From the NCBI RefSeq assembly GCF_004322395.1, contig NZ_SCTW01000060.1, positions 62,001 to 126,000 of the forward strand: DNA of 64,000 bases. The letters are read 5' to 3'. How positions within the stretch are numbered: the stretch's first letter is position 1; each line of letters opens with the position of its first letter. Positions 20,128 to 27,729 of this stretch are shown piece by piece. Under the pieces are notes generated by a model that was given only the letters and a program-made list of their open reading frames with translations, was not told the origin of the DNA and searched no databases. A program made the translations under genes and the position numbers. The DNA is from Methylobacter sp. (GTDB taxonomy: Bacteria > Pseudomonadota > Gammaproteobacteria > Methylococcales > Methylomonadaceae).

Positions 20128-20305
20128 TTTTGCTGCACGAGTCTGCGAACAATCAATAGCAGACTAAAAAACGAGCATGTTGATATGCTCTCTGATTGTC
20201 TAATTTTGCACAATGACGAGATCCCCTCATTTTCTGCCAAAATGCTGATTGGTATGCCACAATCGCTTTAAATTCACAAATACGGGTTGACCTTTTTTAC
20301 ATACT

Positions 20306-20458
20306 ATGAACGACGCAGACCAACCAGAAACGATTAAGTTGCCTCTGGATTTAATTAGCAGAATACAGCGATGTGATCAAACATCCGAGCCGGTTTATTT
20401 GCAACTGAAACGGCAAAGGACAGCGAAAAAGAGGCCATTTTTCATTTGTGTTCTTTAG
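20306..20458 (+). CDS. Short open frame of unknown status, 50 residues
   Basis: MNDADQPETIKLPLDLISRI is followed by a basic tail ending KRPFFICVL. It has no recognisable family and no clear ribosome site (CTTTTTTACATACT precedes it). The TAG stop lies one base before the PhoB-type array of the next gene. It could be the remnant of a longer gene. Confidence 0.25.
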   Translation: MNDADQPETIKLPLDLISRIQRCDQTSEPVYLQLKRQRTAKKRPFFICVL

Positions 20459-20498
20459 ATTTCATCATCCTGTCATAAGCCTGTTATATGTTTGCAAT
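20459..20498 (+). promoter_or_regulatory. PhoB-box array upstream of the CDP-alcohol phosphatidyltransferase
   Basis: Seven-mers at 11-nt steps: ATTTCAT (20459), CTGTCAT (20470), CTGTTAT (20481) and TTGCAAT (20492). The central pair, CTGTCAT-AAGC-CTGTTAT, is 13/14 to the classical half sites. The gene start (20527) lies 40 nt downstream. Confidence 0.75.
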
Positions 20499-20526
20499 AC
20501 TTATAACGTTAACCGCAGGATACGCT

Positions 20527-21039
20527 ATGAAAATTCTAAGTTTAATGAAAATTGCCGATATTTTTACCGTTGGAAATCTGTGCTGTGGCGTCCTTTCGAT
20601 TTTGTTCGCAATTGACGGTTCTTTTTACTTAAGCGCATTGTTGCTGTTTTTGGCGGTGATATTTGATGTGCTTGATGGAAAAATAGCCGGCCTACTGCAT
20701 CAAAAGAATCTTTTCGGCAAGCAAATCGATTCCATGTCCGATTTGGTATCTTTTGGCGTTGCTCCCGCCTTGTTATTTTATTCGCTGAGCTCACCCGGCG
20801 TTTTAGGTGTTGCAGTGGCCTTGTTCTTTATCGCCTGTGGCATGCTTAGGCTTGCACGCTATAATATTTCCGAAGGAACGGGTTTCGAAGGCGTGCCTAT
20901 TACCGTGAATGGTGTGCTGTTCCCTGTTCTTTTTCTGCTTTTTAGCAGCTTTCCTCAAAGTCTGAATTATTGGCCGATGGTCTTTTTAATTCAGGGTTTT
21001 CTGATGATTTCCACTTTCAAAATATCACGGATATTCTGA
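20527..21039 (+). CDS. CDP-alcohol phosphatidyltransferase (PssA-like)
   Basis: Integral membrane enzyme transferring a phosphatidyl group from CDP-diacylglycerol to an alcohol, most likely serine (phosphatidylserine synthase type). The start at 20527 is set by CGCAGGATACGCTATG and gives MKILSLMKIADIFTVGNLCCGVLSI in 170 residues. The catalytic signature is nearly complete: DGKIAG, then G and the two aspartates in LFGKQIDSMSD. The usual arginine after DGxxA is glycine here, so activity or substrate may differ. Several membrane helices follow. It is preceded by a PhoB-type box and followed by a peptidase-like and a hydrolase gene on the same strand. Confidence 0.8.
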   Translation: MKILSLMKIADIFTVGNLCCGVLSILFAIDGSFYLSALLLFLAVIFDVLDGKIAGLLHQKNLFGKQIDSMSDLVSFGVAPALLFYSLSSPGVLGVAVALFFIACGMLRLARYNISEGTGFEGVPITVNGVLFPVLFLLFSSFPQSLNYWPMVFLIQGFLMISTFKISRIF

Positions 21040-21150
21040 TTTCCTCCATTGAATGAAGCCGGTATGAAAAAAGAATTGTCACCGCAAGTTGTTTTTTGGG
21101 AAGTAGTGTTGTATTTGTTCTCGGTAGACTATAACTGCTGATTCGGTTTT

Positions 21151-22167
21151 ATGACGGCCATTAAATTCCCTGAACTCGAACAACTTGAGCGCATTATTGA
21201 GCAATTAGGAGACCGCGCCCAAACTGAGGTAATAGAAAGGATTCGATATCAAGATCATGAATTCCCCATTCATTGCATCACTCTGGGATCAACTCGGCCC
21301 GATGTGCCGGTATTAGCCTTTTTCGGCGGCGTGCATGGATTGGAGAAGATCGGCTCTGAAGTCATTCTGTCTTACATGGAAACCATCACTCAGTTGCTGG
21401 ACTGGGATCAGGAGTTTTTGTCCCGGCTTGAAAAATCCCGGCTGGTTTTTGTACCCATCGTTAATCCGGTCGGCGTTTATCTGGGCACACGCAGCAATGG
21501 CAACGGCGTTGACCTGATGCGCAATTCGCCTGTGGAAGGCGAGGGTGCAACCCGCATTTTTAGCGGCCAACGCATCACACCTCATCTGCCTTGGTACCGC
21601 GGCGATGAATCGAAAATGGAAAAAGAAGCGCAAGCTTTATGCCGTGTTGTCGATCAGCACCTGTTTAACTCGTCTTTGTCCATTGCGCTGGATTTACACT
21701 CAGGATTCGGCATTCAGGACCGGTTATGGTTTCCCTATGCTTCGCGCAAAACTCCTTTTGCTTTTATTGCCGAAACGCTGGCTTTAAAAGAACTGTTTGA
21801 CCGTTGCTATCAACATCATATCTACAGGATCGAGCCGACTTGTCTGGAATATGTGATTAACGGCGACCTGTGGGATTATCTGTTCGATGATTTTGTGCAG
21901 CGGTTTGAGGCGGAACGACTATTTTTGCCGCTGACTCTGGAAATGGGATCGTGGCTTTGGCTGCGAAAGAGCCCGATGCACCTATTCTCGAGGCATGGCT
22001 TGTTTCACCCGCTACTGCCGCACCGCCAGCAGCGGATTTTTCGACGGCATTTCATGCTGTTTGATTTTTTATACCGGAGTCTTTTGTATCCCGAACAATG
22101 GACGAAACTTAAGCCCCGGCAAAAGGCGGCTTATGAAAAAAAAGCTTTAGGTCTTTGGTATGAATAA
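21151..22167 (+). CDS. M14-type zinc carboxypeptidase/AstE-like protein
   Basis: Zinc hydrolase of the M14/succinylglutamate desuccinylase superfamily. Zinc ligands are visible as His and Glu in FFGGVHGLEKIGSE (about residues 50-60) and a later His in ALDLHSGFG. Product of 338 residues. The C-terminal part (LFSRHGLFHPLLPHRQQRIF) is basic and less conserved. The substrate is unknown; a peptide or amide bond is likely. The stop overlaps the start of the next gene by 8 nt, so the two are translationally coupled. Confidence 0.7.
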   Translation: MTAIKFPELEQLERIIEQLGDRAQTEVIERIRYQDHEFPIHCITLGSTRPDVPVLAFFGGVHGLEKIGSEVILSYMETITQLLDWDQEFLSRLEKSRLVFVPIVNPVGVYLGTRSNGNGVDLMRNSPVEGEGATRIFSGQRITPHLPWYRGDESKMEKEAQALCRVVDQHLFNSSLSIALDLHSGFGIQDRLWFPYASRKTPFAFIAETLALKELFDRCYQHHIYRIEPTCLEYVINGDLWDYLFDDFVQRFEAERLFLPLTLEMGSWLWLRKSPMHLFSRHGLFHPLLPHRQQRIFRRHFMLFDFLYRSLLYPEQWTKLKPRQKAAYEKKALGLWYE

Positions 22168-23062
22168 AGCGCTGGGACAAAACTGGATTCTGCTTAGAGG
22201 CCTGGCGCGTGAGTCTGGACATTGGGGCGATTTTGTCCCTCTTTTACAATCGACGTTTCCGGACGCTCGAATAACGCTACTGGATTTGCCTGGTACCGGT
22301 TGTTTTCATCGGGAAACCAGCCCGAGCTCGATTAAGGCGATAACCGATAGTGTCCGCCGTCATGCTCTTGAACAGTGTTTGTTACAGCAGCCGGTAACGA
22401 TCTTGGCGCTTTCTCTGGGTGCGATGGTCGCCTGGGAATGGATGCGCCGCTATCCCGAGGATATTTGCGGCGCAGCTTTGATGAATACCAGCTTTGCCGA
22501 TGTGAGTCCTTTTTATCAGCGGCTACGCTGGCAAAGTTATAAAGACTTTGCCGCATTAGTAATGACGAGCAACTTGCGTAAGCGGGAATCGGGGATTTTG
22601 CGGTTGACCAGCAATCGCCGGAATATCTCCAGGGATGGTGTGTATGCCGCAAGCCAGTCAGGAACTGGCGCGGCGCAGCATAAGCAGATAGCTCAAGCTT
22701 GGGAAAAGATGCAAATCGAGCGCCCCATTAGCCTTAAGAACAGTTTCATTCAAATTAAAGCGGCTGCAACCTATCGGCCTGGGGACATAAGGCCGAAGCA
22801 GCCGATTTTATTATTAAACGGATTGGGCGACCGCTTGGTATCGCCAGCTTGTTCCGAGGCGATACACAAAAAATGGAACCTGAAGCTCCGTCGCCATCAA
22901 TGGGCAGGCCACGACCTGACCCTGGATGACGGCGCATGGGTGGTGTTGCAACTGAAAGATTGGCTGGATCAAAAGTCTTTTATTCACCACGAAGACACGA
23001 AGGACACGAAGTTTATTTCTTCGTGTCCTTCGTGTCTTCGTGGTGATAAGCTTTTAAGTTAA
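22160..23062 (+). CDS. Alpha/beta hydrolase (BioH-like) carrying two repeat-derived segments
   Basis: Alpha/beta-fold hydrolase with nucleophile motif LALSLGAMVAWEW (GxSxG variant, Ser about residue 77), a GDRLVSPACSEAIH acid segment and WAGHDLTLDDG with the catalytic His. The substrate is unknown. Two insertions of repeat DNA are visible. In the cap region, NISRDGVYAASQSGTGAA is encoded by the same 51-nt element as in the OlsB-like gene. At the C-terminus, IHHEDTKDTKFISSCPSCLRG is the translation of a 63-nt hairpin repeat. The native end is probably near LKDWLDQKS. Coupled to the upstream peptidase gene. Confidence 0.75.
   Translation: MNKALGQNWILLRGLARESGHWGDFVPLLQSTFPDARITLLDLPGTGCFHRETSPSSIKAITDSVRRHALEQCLLQQPVTILALSLGAMVAWEWMRRYPEDICGAALMNTSFADVSPFYQRLRWQSYKDFAALVMTSNLRKRESGILRLTSNRRNISRDGVYAASQSGTGAAQHKQIAQAWEKMQIERPISLKNSFIQIKAAATYRPGDIRPKQPILLLNGLGDRLVSPACSEAIHKKWNLKLRRHQWAGHDLTLDDGAWVVLQLKDWLDQKSFIHHEDTKDTKFISSCPSCLRGDKLLS
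22625..22675 (+). repeat. 51-nt coding repeat, copy 2 (in the alpha/beta hydrolase)
   Basis: In the same reading frame as the 15058-15108 copy, giving the identical peptide ISRDGVYAASQSGTGAA. The five base differences are GGA/GGT, GCT/GCC, GCG/GCA, TCG/TCA and GCA/GCG, all synonymous. Confidence 0.9.
22984..23046. repeat. Perfect 28-bp inverted repeat forming the hydrolase 3' end
   Basis: TCACCACGAAGACACGAAGG starts the left arm (22984-23011), perfectly inverted at 23019-23046 with a 7-nt loop. It belongs with the CACGAAG family seen at 1833-1945. It supplies the last 20 or so codons of the hydrolase and may also act as a hairpin at the transcript end. Confidence 0.85.
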
Positions 23063-23234
23063 TGCAAATGTCATCAAACAGTAGGGCGCGCCGCGCGCGC
23101 CAGAGGTAGGGCTAATATTCAGCATCGGTTTAACTCCAAGCTGCGAAGAAGGCGCGCACGGCACGCCCTACTTAATTGGCTGGCGGATTATTAAAGCAGG
23201 TCATTGAAACTTAATGAAAATGTCATCAAACAGT
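23056..23234 (+). repeat. 27-nt direct duplication flanking a palindromic element upstream of plcP
   Basis: 23056-23082 and 23208-23234 match at 25 of 27 bases (core TGTCATCAAACAGT). Between them sits a GC-rich palindromic element (23081-23171) with GTAGGGCGCGCC at the left and GGCACGCCCTAC at the right. The duplicated segment includes a PhoB half site (ATGTCAT). Confidence 0.75.
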
Positions 23235-23248
23235 TAACTTCCTGTAAC
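23198..23248 (+). promoter_or_regulatory. PhoB-box array upstream of plcP
   Basis: Seven-mers at 11-nt steps: AGGTCAT (23198), ACTTAAT (23209), ATGTCAT (23220), CAGTTAA (23231) and CTGTAAC (23242). The array ends 50 nt before the plcP start codon. Confidence 0.7.
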
Positions 23249-23297
23249 AATCCAAGCGTATTTTATCTATCATCGAAACTTGTTGAAGGCGGGTAAA

Positions 23298-24095
23298 ATG
23301 TCATTGAAATATCGTTCAATCTGGATTTCAGACACTCATCTTGGCACTAAAGGTTGCAAGGCCGAACAGCTCAGAGATTTTCTTGATAGCGTTGAATGCG
23401 ACTATCTATATCTGGTCGGCGATATTATCGATTTATGGAAATTCAGGTCCGGCTTTTATTGGCCGGCCTTGCACAGCGACATCGTGCAACGGGTTATCGA
23501 CAAGGCTAAAAAAGGCACACGCGTTATTTATATACCCGGCAATCACGATGAGCAATTTCGGAAACATGCCGGGATGCATTTTAACGGCATCGATATCCAA
23601 TTGAATGCCGTTCATACCACCCAAGACGGCCGCAAGTTCCTGGTTTTGCACGGCGATGAATTCGATAGCATCGTCTGCCACAATAAGAATCTGGCTTACA
23701 TAGGCGGCGAGGCTTATGAGGTATTATTGTTCATCAACCGCTGGCTGAATGTCCTGCGCTCAAAAATGGGCTACAAATACTGGTCCATCTCTGCATTTTT
23801 AAAACACAAGGTCAAAAATATCATCAGTTTCATGGATAACTATCAGCATATCCTGAGCCTCGAAGCGCAAAAAAGGCATGTGGACGGCGTAATTTGTGGG
23901 CATATCCATCATGCCGACATTACCGACATGGAATTCGGCAAAACCTACTGCAATTGCGGCGACTGGGTGGAAAGCTGCACCGCATTGGTTGAAGATGAAG
24001 CCGGACATCTGTCCATCGTCCGCTGGTTGGAAGAAAGTTATCAGTTGCTGGATCAGCAGCTTGAACCGCAGCCCAAGTATGCGGAAGCGGCGTAA
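23298..24095 (+). CDS. plcP: PlcP-type metallophosphoesterase (phospholipase C-like; often annotated UDP-2,3-diacylglucosamine diphosphatase)
   Basis: Calcineurin-like phosphoesterase. Metal-binding motifs in order: WISDTHLGT, VGDIIDLW, PGNHDEQF, LHGDEFD and CGHIHHADI. The N-terminal pattern SIWISDTHLGTKGCKAEQLRDFL is the one seen in PlcP proteins, which in rhizobia and marine bacteria are induced by phosphate starvation and cut phospholipids to diacylglycerol plus a phosphorylated head group. LpxH is the related alternative. The ATG at 23298 follows GAAGGCGGG. Product of 265 residues. An upstream PhoB-type array supports the PlcP reading. A second homologue lies at 48592-49377. Confidence 0.8.
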   Translation: MSLKYRSIWISDTHLGTKGCKAEQLRDFLDSVECDYLYLVGDIIDLWKFRSGFYWPALHSDIVQRVIDKAKKGTRVIYIPGNHDEQFRKHAGMHFNGIDIQLNAVHTTQDGRKFLVLHGDEFDSIVCHNKNLAYIGGEAYEVLLFINRWLNVLRSKMGYKYWSISAFLKHKVKNIISFMDNYQHILSLEAQKRHVDGVICGHIHHADITDMEFGKTYCNCGDWVESCTALVEDEAGHLSIVRWLEESYQLLDQQLEPQPKYAEAA

Positions 24096-24210
24096 CCTTA
24101 TCCGTCGTCTTATTGTTCTGACCAATGATGAACAAGCCCAGTTGCGGCCATCCATCGAAAAAATCCAGGCCGAGATTACTGCCGCCAAGGCCAAGCTGGA
24201 TAAAAAGTAA
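24079..24210 (+). CDS. Possible small protein or gene remnant, 43 residues
   Basis: MRKRRNLIRRLIVLTNDEQA continues to an end AEITAAKAKLDKK, overlapping the last codons of plcP in another frame and ending just before a strong hairpin. The Glu/Lys-rich helical end looks like a real protein terminus, so it may be the tail of a deleted gene. Confidence 0.25.
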   Translation: MRKRRNLIRRLIVLTNDEQAQLRPSIEKIQAEITAAKAKLDKK

Positions 24211-24222
24211 AATTTGAATCAT

Positions 24223-24262
24223 GGCATATCACACACTGAAGTGTGTGATATGCCTCAGTTTT
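24223..24262 (+). terminator. Strong hairpin after plcP
   Basis: GGCATATCACACAC (24223-24236) pairs perfectly with GTGTGTGATATGCC (24241-24254) around a TGAA loop. TCAGTTTT follows. It would end the plcP transcript. Confidence 0.8.
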
Positions 24263-24394
24263 CCCTTAACAAGATTTTCCTTATCGGCTTCAAATATAAA
24301 GTAAGATATTGTTTTAATAAATATTTGCAATTAGCGGCGAGTTAATTGCTGCATACGATGAGTTTTTTTTAAACAAAAAGGACTCATTTGTTTC

Positions 24395-24586
24395 ATGCAC
24401 AAGCTCACTCATTATTTTGCTGCAGAATTAATTCAGGAACATCGGGAAGAATTACATGGTTATCTGGTACGCCAAACCCATTGCCCGGAAACGGCAGCCG
24501 ATATTCTGCAGGATGCTTTTTTACGATTAATACATACAGACACCAAAAACGACCTCAAAAATCCCCGCGCTTTTTTATATAACTGA
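24395..24586 (+). pseudogene. Truncated ECF sigma factor (FecI-like), region 2 only
   Basis: 63 codons starting MHKLTHYFAAELIQEHREEL and including ETAADILQDAFLRLIH and NPRAFLYN, the sigma-70 region 2 pattern of iron-responsive ECF factors. The frame stops exactly where a CTGATGTTACGCA element end begins (24583). No region 4 follows, so the gene is inactive. Whether it once served the TonB receptor at 30 kb cannot be told. Confidence 0.7.
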
Positions 24587-24839
24587 TGTTACGCAGTCCT
24601 CACTAGATTCGGTTATTCTGTGGGAATGAAAAAAGCAGAATTAGAGTTATACACAGATTATTTAATAATAGATGTTACGCAGTTAGCCGGATTTAGAACG
24701 TTAGATGCCGCTAGCGCGACGGCTATTTGAATCGGGTTCTCGTACCCGAAGGCGCGTTACTTTCTTTTGCGTCGTATCGACAAAAGTTCCGGAGCTCGGC
24801 GTGGCAAGCGGAAGAAATACCACCTGTGCGTAACACCAG
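24583..24839. mobile_element. Decayed transposable element that cut the sigma factor gene
   Basis: CTGATGTTACGCA (24583-24595) at the left and TGCGTAACACCAG (24827-24839) at the right are inverted ends, one mismatch. An internal short frame from ATG at 24626 starts MKKAELELYTDYLI, which resembles the N-terminus of a transposase and is cut off after about 14 residues by a second end-like sequence (24670 onward). The ends equal those of the element at 51267-51467. No target duplication is visible here. The 24840-25118 stretch holds another palindrome and further repeat debris. Confidence 0.6.
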
Positions 24840-24896
24840 TAAGAAAGATTAGAAAACTAAGGTTTTTCCTGCATGGGGTTAATATTTTCGAGCTCC

Positions 24897-24924
24897 GGTA
24901 GGGGCGACCGGCCGGTCGCCCCTA
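24897..24924. repeat. Perfect 28-nt palindrome, GGGCGACCGG core
   Basis: GTAGGGGCGACCGG (24897-24910) is followed directly by its exact reverse complement (24911-24924). A related core recurs at 38533-38551. Confidence 0.85.
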
Positions 24925-25118
24925 CTGACATAATAGTAAAAAGCGTAATCCGAGAAAGACGCGAAAAAATTAGCGGTAGGGAACTGCTCCCATCACATGC
25001 TTATCCCGACAGTCGCCGAATGGCAATGTAAATTACAGGGTAAGTTGAGAAACAACACGCTCCGTTTTTTCGTGCTTTTCGTGGACAATCCGTAACATCG
25101 TTATCCACATTTATTCCG

Positions 25119-25158
25119 CTGTCATGAAACCGTAAATAAACCTTCATTTCTTTGTCAT
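25119..25158 (+). promoter_or_regulatory. PhoB-box array upstream of the PAP2-glycosyltransferase operon
   Basis: Seven-mers at 11-nt steps: CTGTCAT (25119), CCGTAAA (25130), CCTTCAT (25141) and TTGTCAT (25152). The PAP2 start lies 97 nt downstream. Confidence 0.75.
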
Positions 25159-25255
25159 ACAAGCGTTTTATTCTTTATCCTGAAAGTTAATGCTTTCTGA
25201 TCCTGCAAAATACCGCCACCGGCTTTTGCAGAACTTCCTTCAGGAGGATAAAGAT

Positions 25256-25780
25256 ATGAAACTGCTCTATTCCATCCATAAATACGACGTCTTCATGTTC
25301 ACTTGGCTGATCAATGCCAGAATGCACGGAACCTTGACTACGGCCAGCCGCTATTTGTCAAAAACCGGCGATGGCTATCTGTATTTGGTCATTATAGGCT
25401 TGTTATATTGGCGTTACGGCCTTGAAAGTCACATCCTGCAAGCGATTCTGCTGGCTTTTTTAATCGAAAGACCGATTTATTTCGTACTGAAAAACGGCCT
25501 GAGACGTAACAGGCCGCAAGCCGCGTTACAAAACTTCCGCAGTATTATCACACCCTCGGATAAGTTCAGCTTTCCGTCCGGCCATACGTCCGCCGCTTTC
25601 ATGATGGCGACACTGCTTGGCTACTATTTACCTCCTTTAATGATCCCTCTTTACTGTTGGGCGGCATTGGTCGGCTTCTCCCGCGTAGTGCTGGGCGTGC
25701 ATTTTCCGACCGACACCTTGGTAGGGGCCATTTTGGGTATCGGCACAGCATTCTTTAGTTTGGAACAAATCGTAATATGA
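25256..25780 (+). CDS. PAP2-family membrane phosphatase
   Basis: Type 2 phosphatidic acid phosphatase-like membrane enzyme. The ATG at 25256 follows an excellent ribosome site (AGGAGG, 8 nt upstream) and gives 174 residues. The three PAP2 signatures are intact: KNGLRRNRP, FPSGHTSAAF and SRVVLGVHFPTD. Likely substrates are phosphatidate, lysophosphatidate or undecaprenyl diphosphate. Its stop overlaps the start of a glycosyltransferase (ATGA), and a PhoB-type array precedes it, so release of diacylglycerol from phosphatidate for glycolipid synthesis is an attractive reading. Confidence 0.85.
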   Translation: MKLLYSIHKYDVFMFTWLINARMHGTLTTASRYLSKTGDGYLYLVIIGLLYWRYGLESHILQAILLAFLIERPIYFVLKNGLRRNRPQAALQNFRSIITPSDKFSFPSGHTSAAFMMATLLGYYLPPLMIPLYCWAALVGFSRVVLGVHFPTDTLVGAILGIGTAFFSLEQIVI

Positions 25781-26817
25781 AAATTTTTTATGGCGTACAA
25801 GGTACCGGCAACGGCCACATCACTCGAGCACGTGTTATGGCAAAAGAACTTTATGCCGCAGGCATTGATGTTCACTTTCAATTTACCGGACGCCCGGCGG
25901 ATAAGTATTTCGATATGGAAGTCTTTAACGGCTATCAATCGCGCACCGGCCTGACCTTTCACACCGAAAAAGGGCACGTCAGCTATCTGAAAACAGCGCT
26001 TGACGCCAAACCCATCACGTTTATCAGAGACATGAAGTCGCTGGATTTGAGCGGTTACGATCTGGTAATCAGCGATTTCGAGCCGGTCACCGCCTGGGCG
26101 GCAAAAAGCCAAAAAAAACCGGTTTTAGGTATCGGGCATCAATACGCGTTTAACCATAAAATCCCCAAAGAAGGATCGGATCCTATCGCCAATCAGGTCA
26201 TGAAGTATTTTGCCCCGGCGGATAAAGGGATAGGCTTGCACTGGCATCATTTCGGCCAACCCATTTTGCCGCCTATTATCGAAACGCCGGAAATGCCGAA
26301 AAGCATTATCAAAAACAAGATCATTGTCTACCTGCCTTTCGAAGACCAGAATGAAGTTATCCGGCTGTTGTCGCCGTTTAAAAAATTCGACTTTCATATT
26401 TATTCGCCGGAACCGGTTCCTTGTACATTCAGTCACATTATTTGCAAACCGCTGTCTCGCGACGGTTTCCAGAAAGATTTATACGATTGCGCGGGCATTA
26501 TCAGCAATGCCGGATTTGAACTGGCTAGCGAATCGTTGCAGCTGGGCAAAAAAATCCTGGCCAAGCCGCTGCATGCGCAAATGGAGCAAATCTCCAATGC
26601 CGCCGCCTTACAGCAATTAGGTTATGGGCATGTCATGCACGATATGAACAGTTTCGTAATTGATCACTGGCTGCATGACAACCGCGCCGTTCATATTACC
26701 TATCCGAATATCGCCAAAGTGTTGGTGCAATGGATACAGGACGGTATGCCTGAAATGGATGAGGATTTTATTGAAGCGATCTGGAATACCGTGGATGTTT
26801 TGCGCATTGAGCGTTAG
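25777..26817 (+). CDS. Glycosyltransferase, MJ1255/VC2487 type
   Basis: GT-B glycosyltransferase. The N-terminus MKIFYGVQGTGNGHITRARV carries the glycine-rich GNGHITRA loop typical of GT28-like enzymes, and the C-terminal half has the donor-binding segment GIISNAGFELASESLQLGKKILAKPL. Product of 346 residues. No substrate is known for the family. Its coupling to a PAP2 phosphatase behind a PhoB-type array suggests glycosylation of diacylglycerol, or of a polyprenol. Confidence 0.75.
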   Translation: MKIFYGVQGTGNGHITRARVMAKELYAAGIDVHFQFTGRPADKYFDMEVFNGYQSRTGLTFHTEKGHVSYLKTALDAKPITFIRDMKSLDLSGYDLVISDFEPVTAWAAKSQKKPVLGIGHQYAFNHKIPKEGSDPIANQVMKYFAPADKGIGLHWHHFGQPILPPIIETPEMPKSIIKNKIIVYLPFEDQNEVIRLLSPFKKFDFHIYSPEPVPCTFSHIICKPLSRDGFQKDLYDCAGIISNAGFELASESLQLGKKILAKPLHAQMEQISNAAALQQLGYGHVMHDMNSFVIDHWLHDNRAVHITYPNIAKVLVQWIQDGMPEMDEDFIEAIWNTVDVLRIER

Positions 26818-26820
26818 CCG

Positions 26821-26974
26821 ATGACATCACCTAAAACTGTTCTCGTCATCGGCTCGCAATAGTCTGGCTGCTTGGCCAGAAAGGCGTCGATGTCGTGATG
26901 CTCGACAATCTTTCCGGCGGATACCGCGATGCGTCAGTTTGTGCATGGCGGCATCGCCGACCAGTTGGCGTCAT
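26821..26974 (+). pseudogene. Remnant of a UDP-glucose 4-epimerase (GalE-like) gene
   Basis: The reading begins MTSPKTVLVIGSQ, the first strand of an NAD-binding fold, and stops. In a shifted frame WLLGQKGVDVVMLDNLSGGY follows, the second strand of GalE, and in a third QFVHGGIADQLA. At least one deletion (the GAGYIGSH loop) and another frameshift separate them; the rest of the gene is absent. It is directly downstream of the glycosyltransferase, so the operon probably once carried an epimerase. Confidence 0.65.
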
Positions 26975-27026
26975 AATCAAATATTCGGCGATTTCTCCTT
27001 AACTGCCTGAGCTCCCTCATAAAGCA

Positions 27027-27713
27027 CTAACATCTTACCCATGTCGCCTTGTTTTCATCCAGCACAGCAATCGCTTCTTCACAGCCGATTACGTTTTCTT
27101 TGTTACTTAGAATATAGCCGGCCAGACGCTCAACGGACTTCCAATGACTGGGGGTGTTTATGAACTGGAAAGCTTTATCAAACAGCTCAGTCATCTTTTC
27201 TTTGTGCCGACTCCGAGTCGCGATATAGATGTCCAGATATTCATAAACTTTATTAAGATCGGATGTGCCGCCGTAATTATGCAGGGCATTGACAGTGATC
27301 AGCTGCGGATTAAACTGTTCGCCATCTCGAAGGGCTACGTGTTTTGCCTCCGCTAGCGGTCCGATCAGCAAATTGGTCATGTCAGCTTCAAAAGCGGCCT
27401 GATAAGCATCTTGCTCAACAACTGAAAAATAATCGGCGCTTTCAAGCAACCCAACCGGCAGGCTATGGATCAGGCGGCCTCCTTCCACAACGGCGGCAAA
27501 CTGATCGTGTGGGAATGAACAGGTATCCAAACGACTGTCCCTTAATCGATCCAATGACTTAATGCAGATTTGAAAATGTACTGGGGGCAGTTGCTTTTGT
27601 TTGTTGTATAGATAAATGGCGGCGGCGTGGCCGGCCTCATGGAAAGCGATTTGCTTAATCAAATCTTGATCGGTAATAGAATAAGATGCATCAGTTTGGT
27701 AATTCCGTTTCAT
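27027..27713 (-). CDS. HEAGH-motif protein, putative zinc metallopeptidase-like
   Basis: A 228-residue protein with HEAGH at residues 25-29 (IAFHEAGHAAAIYLYN), the zinc motif of FtsH-type (M41) peptidases, but no AAA ATPase domain. A second conserved block (AAFEADMTNLLIGPLAEAKHVAL) resembles the third-ligand region of those enzymes, with D at the proper spacing. Function unknown. A hairpin with a T-run on the same strand lies just upstream of the start. Confidence 0.6.
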   Translation of the reverse strand: MKRNYQTDASYSITDQDLIKQIAFHEAGHAAAIYLYNKQKQLPPVHFQICIKSLDRLRDSRLDTCSFPHDQFAAVVEGGRLIHSLPVGLLESADYFSVVEQDAYQAAFEADMTNLLIGPLAEAKHVALRDGEQFNPQLITVNALHNYGGTSDLNKVYEYLDIYIATRSRHKEKMTELFDKAFQFINTPSHWKSVERLAGYILSNKENVIGCEEAIAVLDENKATWVRC

Positions 27714-27729
27714 AATTTCACCGCAAGCT

